Shown piece after piece: positions 15,059 through 22,161 of a stretch of DNA of 53,176 nucleotides; within the stretch, counting starts at the first letter, position 1; each line of letters starts with the position of its first letter. The notes under the pieces were generated by a model. That model had not been told where the DNA came from and searched no databases. It worked only from the letters and a program-made list of their open reading frames with translations. The position numbers and the translations under genes were made by a program. Source of the DNA: CAYVUM01 sp964454795. Its GTDB lineage: Bacteria; Pseudomonadota; Alphaproteobacteria; Rhodospirillales; Defluviicoccaceae. The DNA is taken from contig CAYVUM010000009.1 in NCBI GenBank assembly GCA_964454795.1, forward strand, positions 1-53,176, given 5' to 3'.

Positions 15059-16078
15059 TCAGCCACCCGCGGTGTTTTCGGACGGCGAGAGATCATCGAG
15101 GAGGAGCCGGGCCGCCGCGTAGGGATCGATTTCGCCGGCCAGATTCCGCTCCAGAAGCCGCTCAAGCGACGTCCGCCCACGGCCGAGCAGTTCGTCGCGG
15201 AGGATGTCCTCGGCCGCCTTGATCACCCGCATCTCGGCGATCCGCCGACGACGGCCGCGAATCTCGCCGCTGTCGCGCAGATGGGTCCCGTGCGCGTCAA
15301 CGGCGGCCATCATCGCCTCGATGCCCTCGCGGTTCTGGGCGCTGGTCGGGACAACCGGTACGTCCCACAGGGTGTCGCCACGCCCGAGGCCGCCGAGCCC
15401 GAGCATCCCGCGCAGGTCGGCCACGGTCTTGTCGGCGTCGGGCCGGTCGCACTTGCTGACCACGTGGACATCGGCGATTTCCAGCACCCCGGCCTTGATC
15501 GCCTGCACCTCATCGCCAAGCCCCGGCGCTGACACCACCACGACCGTGTGGGCAGCCTGGACCACGTCCACCTCGTCCTGGCCGACGCCGACGGTCTCGA
15601 TCACCACCATGTCATAGCCGGCGGCATCGAGGACGTCGGCGACATCGAGCGTCGCCCGGGCAAGCCCGCCGAGCGCGCCGCGCGTCGCCATGCTGCGGAT
15701 GAACACCCCGGGATCGCCCGACAGCTCGGTCATCCGGATGCGGTCACCGAGGATCGCCCCGCCGGAGAACGGGCTCGACGGGTCGATGGCAACAATGCCG
15801 ACCGTCCGGCCACCGGCCCGGACCTGCTGCGCCAAAGCGCGGACGATGGTCGACTTGCCGGCACCGGGCACGCCGGTGATCCCCACAAGGTGGGCGCGCC
15901 CGGCGTGGCGGTGGATCTGGGCGACCAGCCGCCGGGCGCCGGGCGAGGTGGACTCGGCGGCCGCCATGGCGCGGGCCACGGCCTTGCGCCGGCCGGCAAG
16001 CACTTCGGCAACCAGCGGATCCTCAACGGCGGCGGCGAGGGGCAGCGGGCCGCTCCCGGCCTCAGCGGCAGACGTCAT
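15059..16078 (-). CDS. meaB: MeaB/ArgK-type GTPase (methylmalonyl-CoA mutase chaperone)
   Basis: A 339-residue G3E-type P-loop GTPase. It has the Walker A stretch GITGVPGAGKS (residues 66-76), the IDPSSPFSGGAILGDRIRM signature, ETVGVGQDE (switch/Walker B area) and the SKCDRPDAD base-specificity region. MeaB protects and reloads adenosylcobalamin-dependent methylmalonyl-CoA mutase; no mutase gene is in this window. The start at 16078 overlaps the end of the gamma-carbonic anhydrase gene by 17 bases, implying coupled translation. A longer frame to 16153 lies inside that upstream gene and is not needed. Confidence 0.95.
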   Translation of the reverse strand: MTSAAEAGSGPLPLAAAVEDPLVAEVLAGRRKAVARAMAAAESTSPGARRLVAQIHRHAGRAHLVGITGVPGAGKSTIVRALAQQVRAGGRTVGIVAIDPSSPFSGGAILGDRIRMTELSGDPGVFIRSMATRGALGGLARATLDVADVLDAAGYDMVVIETVGVGQDEVDVVQAAHTVVVVSAPGLGDEVQAIKAGVLEIADVHVVSKCDRPDADKTVADLRGMLGLGGLGRGDTLWDVPVVPTSAQNREGIEAMMAAVDAHGTHLRDSGEIRGRRRRIAEMRVIKAAEDILRDELLGRGRTSLERLLERNLAGEIDPYAAARLLLDDLSPSENTAGG

Positions 16079-16589
16079 CCAGATACTCTCCGGCCAGGCG
16101 GACATAATGGGGGGCAGTGGCGACCAGGCTGGCGGCGTCGGCCTCGCCCACATCGCGGAGGTAGCGTGCCGGCGAGCCGGCCCAGAGTTGGCCGGCGCCG
16201 ATCCGCTTGCCCGGGGTCACCAGGGCGCCGGCCGCGACCATCGCTCCCTTCTCGACCACGCAGCCGTCCATCACCGTCGCGTGCATGCCGACAAAGCAGC
16301 CGTCTTCCAGGGTGCAGGCGTGGATCAGCGCGAGATGCCCGATGGTCACGTCGGAACCGATGAACGTGCCATAATCGTGGCGGCTCACGTGGACGACCGT
16401 GCCGTCCTGGATGTTGGTGCGCTCGCCGATGCGGACGATGTTGACGTCACCGCGGATCACGCAGCCAAACCAGATGTTGCTTTCGGCGCCAATTTCCACG
16501 TCGCCGATCACCGTGGCGGTGGGGGCAACAAATGCCCTCTCACCGATTTTCGGTGTGATGCCGCGATAGCTGAGGATGTGTCCGCTCAT
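16062..16589 (-). CDS. Gamma-class carbonic anhydrase family protein
   Basis: A 175-residue left-handed beta-helix protein with hexapeptide repeats from about residue 20 to 140 and a C-terminal helix. Likely Zn2+ ligands are His67 (VVHVSRH), His85 and His90 (IGHLALIHAC), with the family's Arg46/Asp48 in VIRGDVN. Many bacterial relatives (YrdA, PaaY groups) carry these ligands yet show weak or no carbonic anhydrase activity; the function is therefore only family-level. It is the first gene of a likely operon with meaB and the OmpA-type lipoprotein. Confidence 0.92.
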   Translation of the reverse strand: MSGHILSYRGITPKIGERAFVAPTATVIGDVEIGAESNIWFGCVIRGDVNIVRIGERTNIQDGTVVHVSRHDYGTFIGSDVTIGHLALIHACTLEDGCFVGMHATVMDGCVVEKGAMVAAGALVTPGKRIGAGQLWAGSPARYLRDVGEADAASLVATAPHYVRLAGEYLDDVCR

Positions 16590-16673
16590 CTCCTGGCCTC
16601 GTCGTCCCGTGGTGTCCGCCGGTGGTTTTCGACCATTGCCGGTCCGGTGGCAACCCGCTGCTCGTCACCGCGG

Positions 16674-17216
16674 TCATTTGATCAGCGGCATCAGCTTCTT
16701 GAATTCCGCCGTGTCGGCGCGTTCCAGCCACTCGAACACGACCATCTCCGTGGTCACAACCCCGGCGCCGGCGGCGCGCAGGCGGTCCAGCGCTGCCTGG
16801 TGACTGGCCTCTGCCCGCGAGGAGACGGCATCGGCAACCACAAAGACCTGGTAGCGGGCGGCGAGAAGGTCGAGCGCGGTCTGCAGCACGCAGACGTGCG
16901 CTTCAATGCCGGCGATGACCGCCTGCGGCCGGCCGAGGCCTTCGAAAGCGCTGCGCCATTCCGGTTCGCGGACACAGGAGAAGCTGATTTTCTCGATCAC
17001 CGGAACGGTAGCGGGAAGATTTGCCAGCTCCGCCACGAGCGCGCCGATGCCGCGCGGATACTGGACGGAGGCGAGGACCGGGACGCCCAGCCCGGAGGCG
17101 GCCCGGATCAGGGTCCGGCTATTGGCGACGACACCCCGGGGATCGGCCACGACCGGCAACAGCCGTTCCTGAATATCAACGACGAGCAGCGCCGCGGTGT
17201 TGCGTTCGATCAGCAT
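16674..17216 (-). CDS. Isochorismatase-family hydrolase (YcaC-like)
   Basis: A 180-residue cysteine hydrolase with the complete family triad: Asp14 in LLVVDIQERL, Lys76 in VIEKISFSC, and Cys109 in GIEAHVCVLQTALDL. The last segment includes the non-proline cis-peptide region typical of the family. Closest resemblance is to the YcaC-type hydrolases of unknown substrate. It is a single gene, divergent from the DEAD-box helicase with a 183-bp shared upstream region. Confidence 0.93.
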   Translation of the reverse strand: MLIERNTAALLVVDIQERLLPVVADPRGVVANSRTLIRAASGLGVPVLASVQYPRGIGALVAELANLPATVPVIEKISFSCVREPEWRSAFEGLGRPQAVIAGIEAHVCVLQTALDLLAARYQVFVVADAVSSRAEASHQAALDRLRAAGAGVVTTEMVVFEWLERADTAEFKKLMPLIK

Positions 17217-17399
17217 TCAGCCCACTTTAAGTCGCGATGAAGCACTTAACATTGTCTGTCGAGCTTATCGGGGTCAGCCACGGTTCGCAAAGGCCGCTGT
17301 CCCCGGCACCCGGGGATTTAATGTGCCCTGCGCCGCTGGGTCCGCGGGCGCTCCGCAGGCCGAATGTTTGACGGACAGGCCGCCGACGGATCGATCCCG

Positions 17400-18857
17400 A
17401 TGACGTTTGAAGATCTGGGGTTGAGCGAAACCGTTCTCCGTGCGGTTGCCGACTCGGGCTACACCGTGCCGACGCCCATCCAGGCGCAGGCTATTCCCTA
17501 CGTCCTGATGGGGCGCGACGTGCTCGGCTGCGCCCAGACCGGCACGGGCAAGACCGCCGGCTTCACCCTGCCGATGATCGACATTCTCAATGCCGGCCGG
17601 GCGAAGGCTCGGATGCCGCGCTCCCTGATTCTCGAGCCGACCCGCGAGCTTGCCGCCCAGGTGGCCGGCACTTTCGATCGTTACGGCAAGTATGCACGTC
17701 TGACCAAGGCGCTGCTGATCGGCGGCGAGTCGATGGCCGATCAGGTCAAGGTCCTCGAACGCGGTGTCGACGTGCTGATCGCCACACCCGGGCGGCTGCT
17801 CGACGTGTTCGAACGGGGCTACCTGGTGATGAACGACGTCCGCATCCTGGTCATCGACGAAGCCGACCGGATGCTCGACATGGGGTTCATTCCGGATGTG
17901 GAGCGGATCGTCTCACTGGTTTCGCGGGCGCGCCAGACCCTCTTCTTCTCGGCGACAATGCCGGCTGAAATCCGCCGGCTGTCCGAGAAGTTCCTGAACA
18001 ATCCGAAGGCCGTCACGGTTGCCCCACCGTCGACCCCGGCGGAGACGGTCGCCCAGGGGCTCGTGGTTCTCCCCGGTGGTGGTACCAGCATCGGCATCCA
18101 GAAAGCCAAACGGGCGGCGCTGCGGGCGCTCATCGATACCTACGGCTGCGCCAACGGCCTGATTTTCTGCAACCGCAAGCGTGACGTCGGCGTGGTTCAG
18201 CGCTCCCTGGTCCGCCATGGGTACGATGCGGTGATGATGCACGGCGATATGGTGCAGTCAGCGCGCACCGACGTGCTGAGCCGGTTCCGGCGCGGGGAAG
18301 CCCGGTTCATGGTCTGCTCGGACGTGGCCGCCCGCGGGCTTGACATTGTCGGGGTCGAGTTTGTCTTCAACTTCGACGTCCCGAGCAACGCCGAGGACTA
18401 CGTGCACCGCATCGGCCGCACCGGGCGCGCCGGCCGCTCCGGGACGGCGCTGACCATCGCCGTCGCGGAGGACGGTCGCAACGTTCAGGCGGTCGAGCAG
18501 CTGATCGGAGGGCCGATCCCGCGGATCAACGTTGAGGGCATCGAGACCGGCGAACTGGACACCGGCGGACGGAAAGGCCGCGGAAAGCGCCGGCGCGGCA
18601 AGGCGACCGAGTCCCGCTCGAGTGCCAGCGAGGCGCCGGCGGCGCCGCCCAAAGCGGCGAACCCAACCCCACCGCCCCGGCAACCCGGTTCTGAACAGCC
18701 AGCACCGAAGCCGCCGCCGGCAGCGCCGGCGCGTGCCCCCGCCCCGCGCTCGCGCCAGCGTCGGGAGGATGCCGATCCGCCAGTCGTCGGCATGGGCGAC
18801 CACGTTCCCGCCTTCCTGTTGCGCCAACCCAAACTCAGCGGCAAGGTGGACGCCTGA
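17400..18857 (+). CDS. DEAD-box RNA helicase (RhlE-like)
   Basis: A 485-residue ATP-dependent RNA helicase. Motifs in order: Q motif (TPIQAQAIP), motif I AQTGTGKT (about 44-51), Ia PTREL, II DEAD (in VIDEADRML), III SAT, IV IFCNRKRD, V ARGLD and VI HRIGRTGRAGRSG. A low-complexity Lys/Arg then Pro/Ala tail follows (about 385-465), ending in VGMGDHVPAFLLRQP, a tail end I have no function for. I chose the ATG at 17400 because MTFEDLGL is the normal helicase beginning; the ATG at 17364 would add 12 residues. Such helicases act in ribosome assembly or RNA decay, often in the cold. Confidence 0.95.
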   Translation: MTFEDLGLSETVLRAVADSGYTVPTPIQAQAIPYVLMGRDVLGCAQTGTGKTAGFTLPMIDILNAGRAKARMPRSLILEPTRELAAQVAGTFDRYGKYARLTKALLIGGESMADQVKVLERGVDVLIATPGRLLDVFERGYLVMNDVRILVIDEADRMLDMGFIPDVERIVSLVSRARQTLFFSATMPAEIRRLSEKFLNNPKAVTVAPPSTPAETVAQGLVVLPGGGTSIGIQKAKRAALRALIDTYGCANGLIFCNRKRDVGVVQRSLVRHGYDAVMMHGDMVQSARTDVLSRFRRGEARFMVCSDVAARGLDIVGVEFVFNFDVPSNAEDYVHRIGRTGRAGRSGTALTIAVAEDGRNVQAVEQLIGGPIPRINVEGIETGELDTGGRKGRGKRRRGKATESRSSASEAPAAPPKAANPTPPPRQPGSEQPAPKPPPAAPARAPAPRSRQRREDADPPVVGMGDHVPAFLLRQPKLSGKVDA

Positions 18858-18903
18858 CCCGGCGCCCGCCGCCGGGTCGCAGCAGCGGATCCGGAAGGCG
18901 GCG

Positions 18904-19146
18904 ATGCAGACGATCTTCGTTCAGGTGAAATGCGAGCTCGGCCACGCCTACCAGGTGGCGGAGACAGCCATCGAGACCGTCGAGGGCGTCTCTGAGGTCC
19001 ACTCGATTTCCGGGCCGTACGACCTGATGCTCAAGTGCTACCTCGAAGACGGCGCCGACATTGGCCATTTTGTGACCGAACGTCTGCAGACCGTGCCCGG
19101 GGTCAAGGACACATTCACCATCATCGCCTTCAAGGCCTTCGGGTGA
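18904..19146 (+). CDS. Stand-alone Lrp/AsnC ligand-binding (RAM) domain protein
   Basis: An 80-residue ferredoxin-like alpha/beta protein matching only the C-terminal effector-binding domain of Lrp/AsnC regulators (FVQVKCELGHAYQVAETAIE, GPYDLMLKCYLED, LQTVPGVKDTFT). There is no DNA-binding helix-turn-helix. Such single-domain proteins form ring oligomers and may bind amino acids or modulate full-length regulators. ATG at 18904 is preceded by GGAAGGCGGCG. It lies 46 bp after the helicase on the same strand and may share its transcript. Confidence 0.92.
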   Translation: MQTIFVQVKCELGHAYQVAETAIETVEGVSEVHSISGPYDLMLKCYLEDGADIGHFVTERLQTVPGVKDTFTIIAFKAFG

Positions 19147-19367
19147 GGCGCCCAAAGCGCGCCGTCCGCTGCCTCCCGCCGTCGGAGCAACGTGCCCGCA
19201 GCGCCGATACCATCTCCGGTCGCATCGACCCGACCGGATCTCCTCGGCTTCGGTGCTGCAACGCCCCAGGACGAGCGGGCATCTGTGTTTGCGAGCCTCG
19301 CCGCTGATGTCGATCGCGGCGGGCATTTTCCGCGTAGAACCCGGAAACACCGTAATGGAGAAATGCC

Positions 19368-19832
19368 ATGGCAAAACACAAGCGCTACCCCAAAACGCCG
19401 GAAGCGATCGAGGCCCTGACCCCCGAGCAGCGGGCGGTCACCCAGAAAGACGCCACCGAACGGCCGTTCGACAACGCCTTCTGGAACCACAAGGAGCCGG
19501 GCATCTACGTGGACGTGGTCAGCGGCGAGCCGCTGTTCGCCTCCGTCCACAAATACGATTCCGGGACCGGCTGGCCGAGCTTCTTTCAACCGCTCGAGCC
19601 GGATCATATCGTCGAGAAGAGCGACCTCAGTCACGGGATGATCCGCACCGAGGTCCGCTCCAGGCACGGCGACTCCCACCTGGGCCACGTTTTCCCGGAT
19701 GGGCCGTCTCCGACCCGGGCCCGGTTCTGCATCAATTCAGCGGCGCTCCGCTTCATACCAGCGGACCGGCTGGAAGAGGAGGGCTACGGCGAGTACGCCG
19801 CGCTGTTCGCAGCGGAGCAGGCGGAGCGCTGA
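19368..19832 (+). CDS. msrB: Peptide-methionine (R)-S-oxide reductase
   Basis: A 154-residue MsrB that reduces methionine-R-sulfoxide. The catalytic cysteine is Cys121 in RFCINSAAL, with the His-rich SHLGHVFPDGP segment and DSGTGWPSF. The zinc-binding CxxC pairs found in many MsrB proteins are absent (the place reads YVDVVSGEPLFAS), so this is the zinc-free type. I see no obvious resolving cysteine elsewhere in the protein. The start has GGAG nine bases upstream. Confidence 0.95.
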   Translation: MAKHKRYPKTPEAIEALTPEQRAVTQKDATERPFDNAFWNHKEPGIYVDVVSGEPLFASVHKYDSGTGWPSFFQPLEPDHIVEKSDLSHGMIRTEVRSRHGDSHLGHVFPDGPSPTRARFCINSAALRFIPADRLEEEGYGEYAALFAAEQAER

Positions 19833-19958
19833 GGTCCGCCTCGCGGGTGCAGCCGGGCGTGTCGTTGTCGGACCTGGACGGCACCATCCGCCAGGCTGAC
19901 CGGAACGGGTCGAAGAACGAGCACGCCGCTGCCTGCGATCAGTCATCTTTGTCCGGAT

Positions 19959-19985
19959 ATTCGGGGAGGACGCGCCTCCCCGAAT
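19959..19985. terminator. Strong hairpin between convergent genes
   Basis: ATTCGGGGAGG (19959-19969), loop ACGCG, CCTCCCCGAAT (19975-19985) form a perfect 11-bp stem. It lies in the 346-bp space between msrB and the convergent CoA-transferase-like gene. There is no clear T-run on either side, so a bidirectional terminator or transcript-end stabiliser is an inference. Confidence 0.6.
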
Positions 19986-20010
19986 GCCGTCGGGGGGTCC
20001 GCACTTCACC

Positions 20011-20106
20011 CGCCCGGCGAACACGGTGTCGACGGTTCGCCGGGCGGATCGTCCAAGAACCGAAGGGCAACGGGTGCACCTTCGCCGGTTCGCCGTTACC
20101 GGCGAA
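20011..20106. repeat. Two further inverted repeats in the same intergenic region
   Basis: CGCCCGGCGAAC (20011-20022) pairs perfectly with GTTCGCCGGGCG (20035-20046). TTCGCCGG (20081-20088) pairs with CCGGCGAA (20099-20106). The GTTCGCCGG motif is shared between the two, so arms of different hairpins could also pair with each other. Apart from these and the hairpin at 19959-19985, I see no gene between 19833 and 20178. Confidence 0.6.
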
Positions 20107-20178
20107 GACCGCATGGCCGCGACCGGCCTCTGCGAACCGGCACTCCTCCGGACCGTGGTGCACCCGGACCCGCGGGGT

Positions 20179-21432
20179 TCACATCCGCCGGCGGCGCTCC
20201 GTCCAGGACCGGGCCAGGTCGTCGCGGAACGGCGGGGCGGCAACGGCGATCAGTGCCTTCGCCCGGGCGTCCACATCGAGACCGCGCAGGTCGGCGACCC
20301 CGTGTTCGGTGACGACGATCTCCATGTCGGCGCGGGCGACACTGACCGCCGTACCCTGGGGCAGGGCCGGTACAATCCGCGAGACCGCGCCGCCCCTGGC
20401 GCTTGCCGGCAGCGCCACCACTGAAAACCCGCCTGCGGACAGGCGCGCCCCGCGCATGAAGTCGGTAATCCCGCCGGCGCTTGAGACCTGGCGGCCGTCG
20501 ATCATCTCGGCGTTGGCTTGGCCGAGCAGGTCCACCTCGATTACCGCGTTGATGGCGATGAACGTGGGAATTTCGCGCAGCCGGCCGATGTCATGGGTCC
20601 AGCCCACCGGCGCAAACCGCACCCGCGGATCGGCGCCGCAGAACCGGTAGAACCCACCATCACCCCAGGCGATCCCGGCGGTGATCGCGTTTCGGTCGCC
20701 GCGGATCGCGCCGGCCTCGGCGAGACGCTGGACGGGCGGGGTGATCGCCCCCGAATGGAAGGCGAGATCGCGGTGGTCCCGCAAGGCATCGAGCACCCCC
20801 TGGACCCGGCCGACCCCCACTTCCAGGGTCGCGCCGTCGGCGATCAGCGGGGCTAAGTGCCTGCCGATCGCCGCGAACGCCGGTTCGACGCGATCGCTGG
20901 TCCCAGCAACCGGCCCCTCGGTGTCGACCACGCAGTCCAGGTCATCCCAGTGCAGGCGGGCAACCCCCCGGGTCCGTGGCAGCGCCGGATTCACATGGGC
21001 GACGCGCAGCTTCGCCCGCTTCATCACCGCGGGGGTGAAATCCCAGGCGACACCCAGGCTGACGGCGCCGTCCGGGTCCGGCGGGGCGACGTGCAGCAGG
21101 GCGAGATCGATCTCCTCCGCTCCGGCGAGCCAGCGATACGTCTCGAAATAGGAGAGCGGCCGGTAGCGCAGCCGTCCGGCGGCAAACGAATCATGGAGAT
21201 GCGGCGAGACGAACACCGTGATCGCCCGTGCATCCTCGTGCAGGCTCGCATAGTCGAACCGGTTGTAGCCCGGCAGCCAGACGCCGACGAAGGTCACCCC
21301 GGCGGCGGCATCGGGCGCAGCCTTGAGGGCGTCCACGAAGACGGCCGACTCTCCGGCAAGCCCGGGAGCATAGACGGTCATCCCGGGTTGCAGCAGCCCC
21401 GGCAGATCGTCCGCGTTGATCCAGCGCGGCAT
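20179..21432 (-). CDS. Acetyl-CoA hydrolase/transferase family protein
   Basis: A 417-residue protein of the family I CoA-transferase/acetyl-CoA hydrolase group (4-hydroxybutyrate CoA-transferase-like). The likely catalytic glutamate is in AINAVIEVDLLGQANAE, in the C-terminal domain, followed by SSAGGITDFMRGARLS; a glycine-rich GVGRVQGVLDAL segment lies between the domains. It is a little shorter than many relatives. The substrate is unknown. Its start is 15 bases after the stop of the upstream DJ-1/PfpI gene, so the two are probably co-transcribed. Confidence 0.88.
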   Translation of the reverse strand: MPRWINADDLPGLLQPGMTVYAPGLAGESAVFVDALKAAPDAAAGVTFVGVWLPGYNRFDYASLHEDARAITVFVSPHLHDSFAAGRLRYRPLSYFETYRWLAGAEEIDLALLHVAPPDPDGAVSLGVAWDFTPAVMKRAKLRVAHVNPALPRTRGVARLHWDDLDCVVDTEGPVAGTSDRVEPAFAAIGRHLAPLIADGATLEVGVGRVQGVLDALRDHRDLAFHSGAITPPVQRLAEAGAIRGDRNAITAGIAWGDGGFYRFCGADPRVRFAPVGWTHDIGRLREIPTFIAINAVIEVDLLGQANAEMIDGRQVSSAGGITDFMRGARLSAGGFSVVALPASARGGAVSRIVPALPQGTAVSVARADMEIVVTEHGVADLRGLDVDARAKALIAVAAPPFRDDLARSWTERRRRM

Positions 21433-21447
21433 TGGCGGGCGGCAGGA

Positions 21448-22035
21448 TCAGTTGCCGTGGTCGACCTGCGTGCCGAGAACGGTCAGGAACTGGGCCAGCC
21501 ATTCGGGATGGGCTGGCCAGGCCGGCGCGGTCACCAGCACGCCATCGGTAATCGCGCTGTCCATGGCGATTTCGGCATAGGTCCCGCCGGCGAGTCCCAC
21601 CTCCGGCGCGCAGGCGGGATAGGCCGAAACCCGCTTGCCCGAGATGACCTTTGCCGCCGCCAGGATCTGGGCGCCGTGGCAGATCGCCGCGATCGGCTTG
21701 CCGGTGGCGGCGAAATGGCGAACCGCCTCCAGCACCCGTTCGTTCAGCCGCAGATACTCCGGCGCCCGGCCGCCGGGGAGGACCAGGGCATCATAGTCAT
21801 CGGGCTCGATTTCGGCATAGGTGGCGTTGAGGGCGAACCGGTGACCCTGCTTCTCGGTATACGTCTGGTCGCCTTCGAAGTCGTGGATGGCGGTGCGGAC
21901 GGTCTCGCCCGCGGACTTTCCGGGGCAGACGGCATGGACGGTGTGCCCGACCATCTGCAGGGCCTGGAACGGCACCATGATCTCATAATCCTCGCCGAAG
22001 TCGCCGACGATCATCAGAAGTTTCTTTGCGGGCAT
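21448..22035 (-). CDS. DJ-1/PfpI family protein
   Basis: A 195-residue class I glutamine-amidotransferase-like protein. The nucleophile elbow is AAICHGAQIL with Cys about residue 114, preceded by DALVLPGGRAPEYLR; a Glu near the N terminus (GDFGEDYE) fits the DJ-1 active site. Family members act as proteases, glyoxalases or deglycase-like stress proteins; the exact activity cannot be read from the sequence. The ATG at 22035 behind AAAGGACC is preferred to the longer frame to 22128. Confidence 0.92.
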   Translation of the reverse strand: MPAKKLLMIVGDFGEDYEIMVPFQALQMVGHTVHAVCPGKSAGETVRTAIHDFEGDQTYTEKQGHRFALNATYAEIEPDDYDALVLPGGRAPEYLRLNERVLEAVRHFAATGKPIAAICHGAQILAAAKVISGKRVSAYPACAPEVGLAGGTYAEIAMDSAITDGVLVTAPAWPAHPEWLAQFLTVLGTQVDHGN

Positions 22036-22161
22036 GGTCGGGTCCTTTCGAACCGGAAGGGATGGGGCCCTGAGAGTAACGCAGGCGCGAGGCTGACGCG
22101 ATCCGGTGCATTCGCCGCGGTCCGACAAATCCCTTTCCCGGCTCCCCTTCGTCGCATCGTC

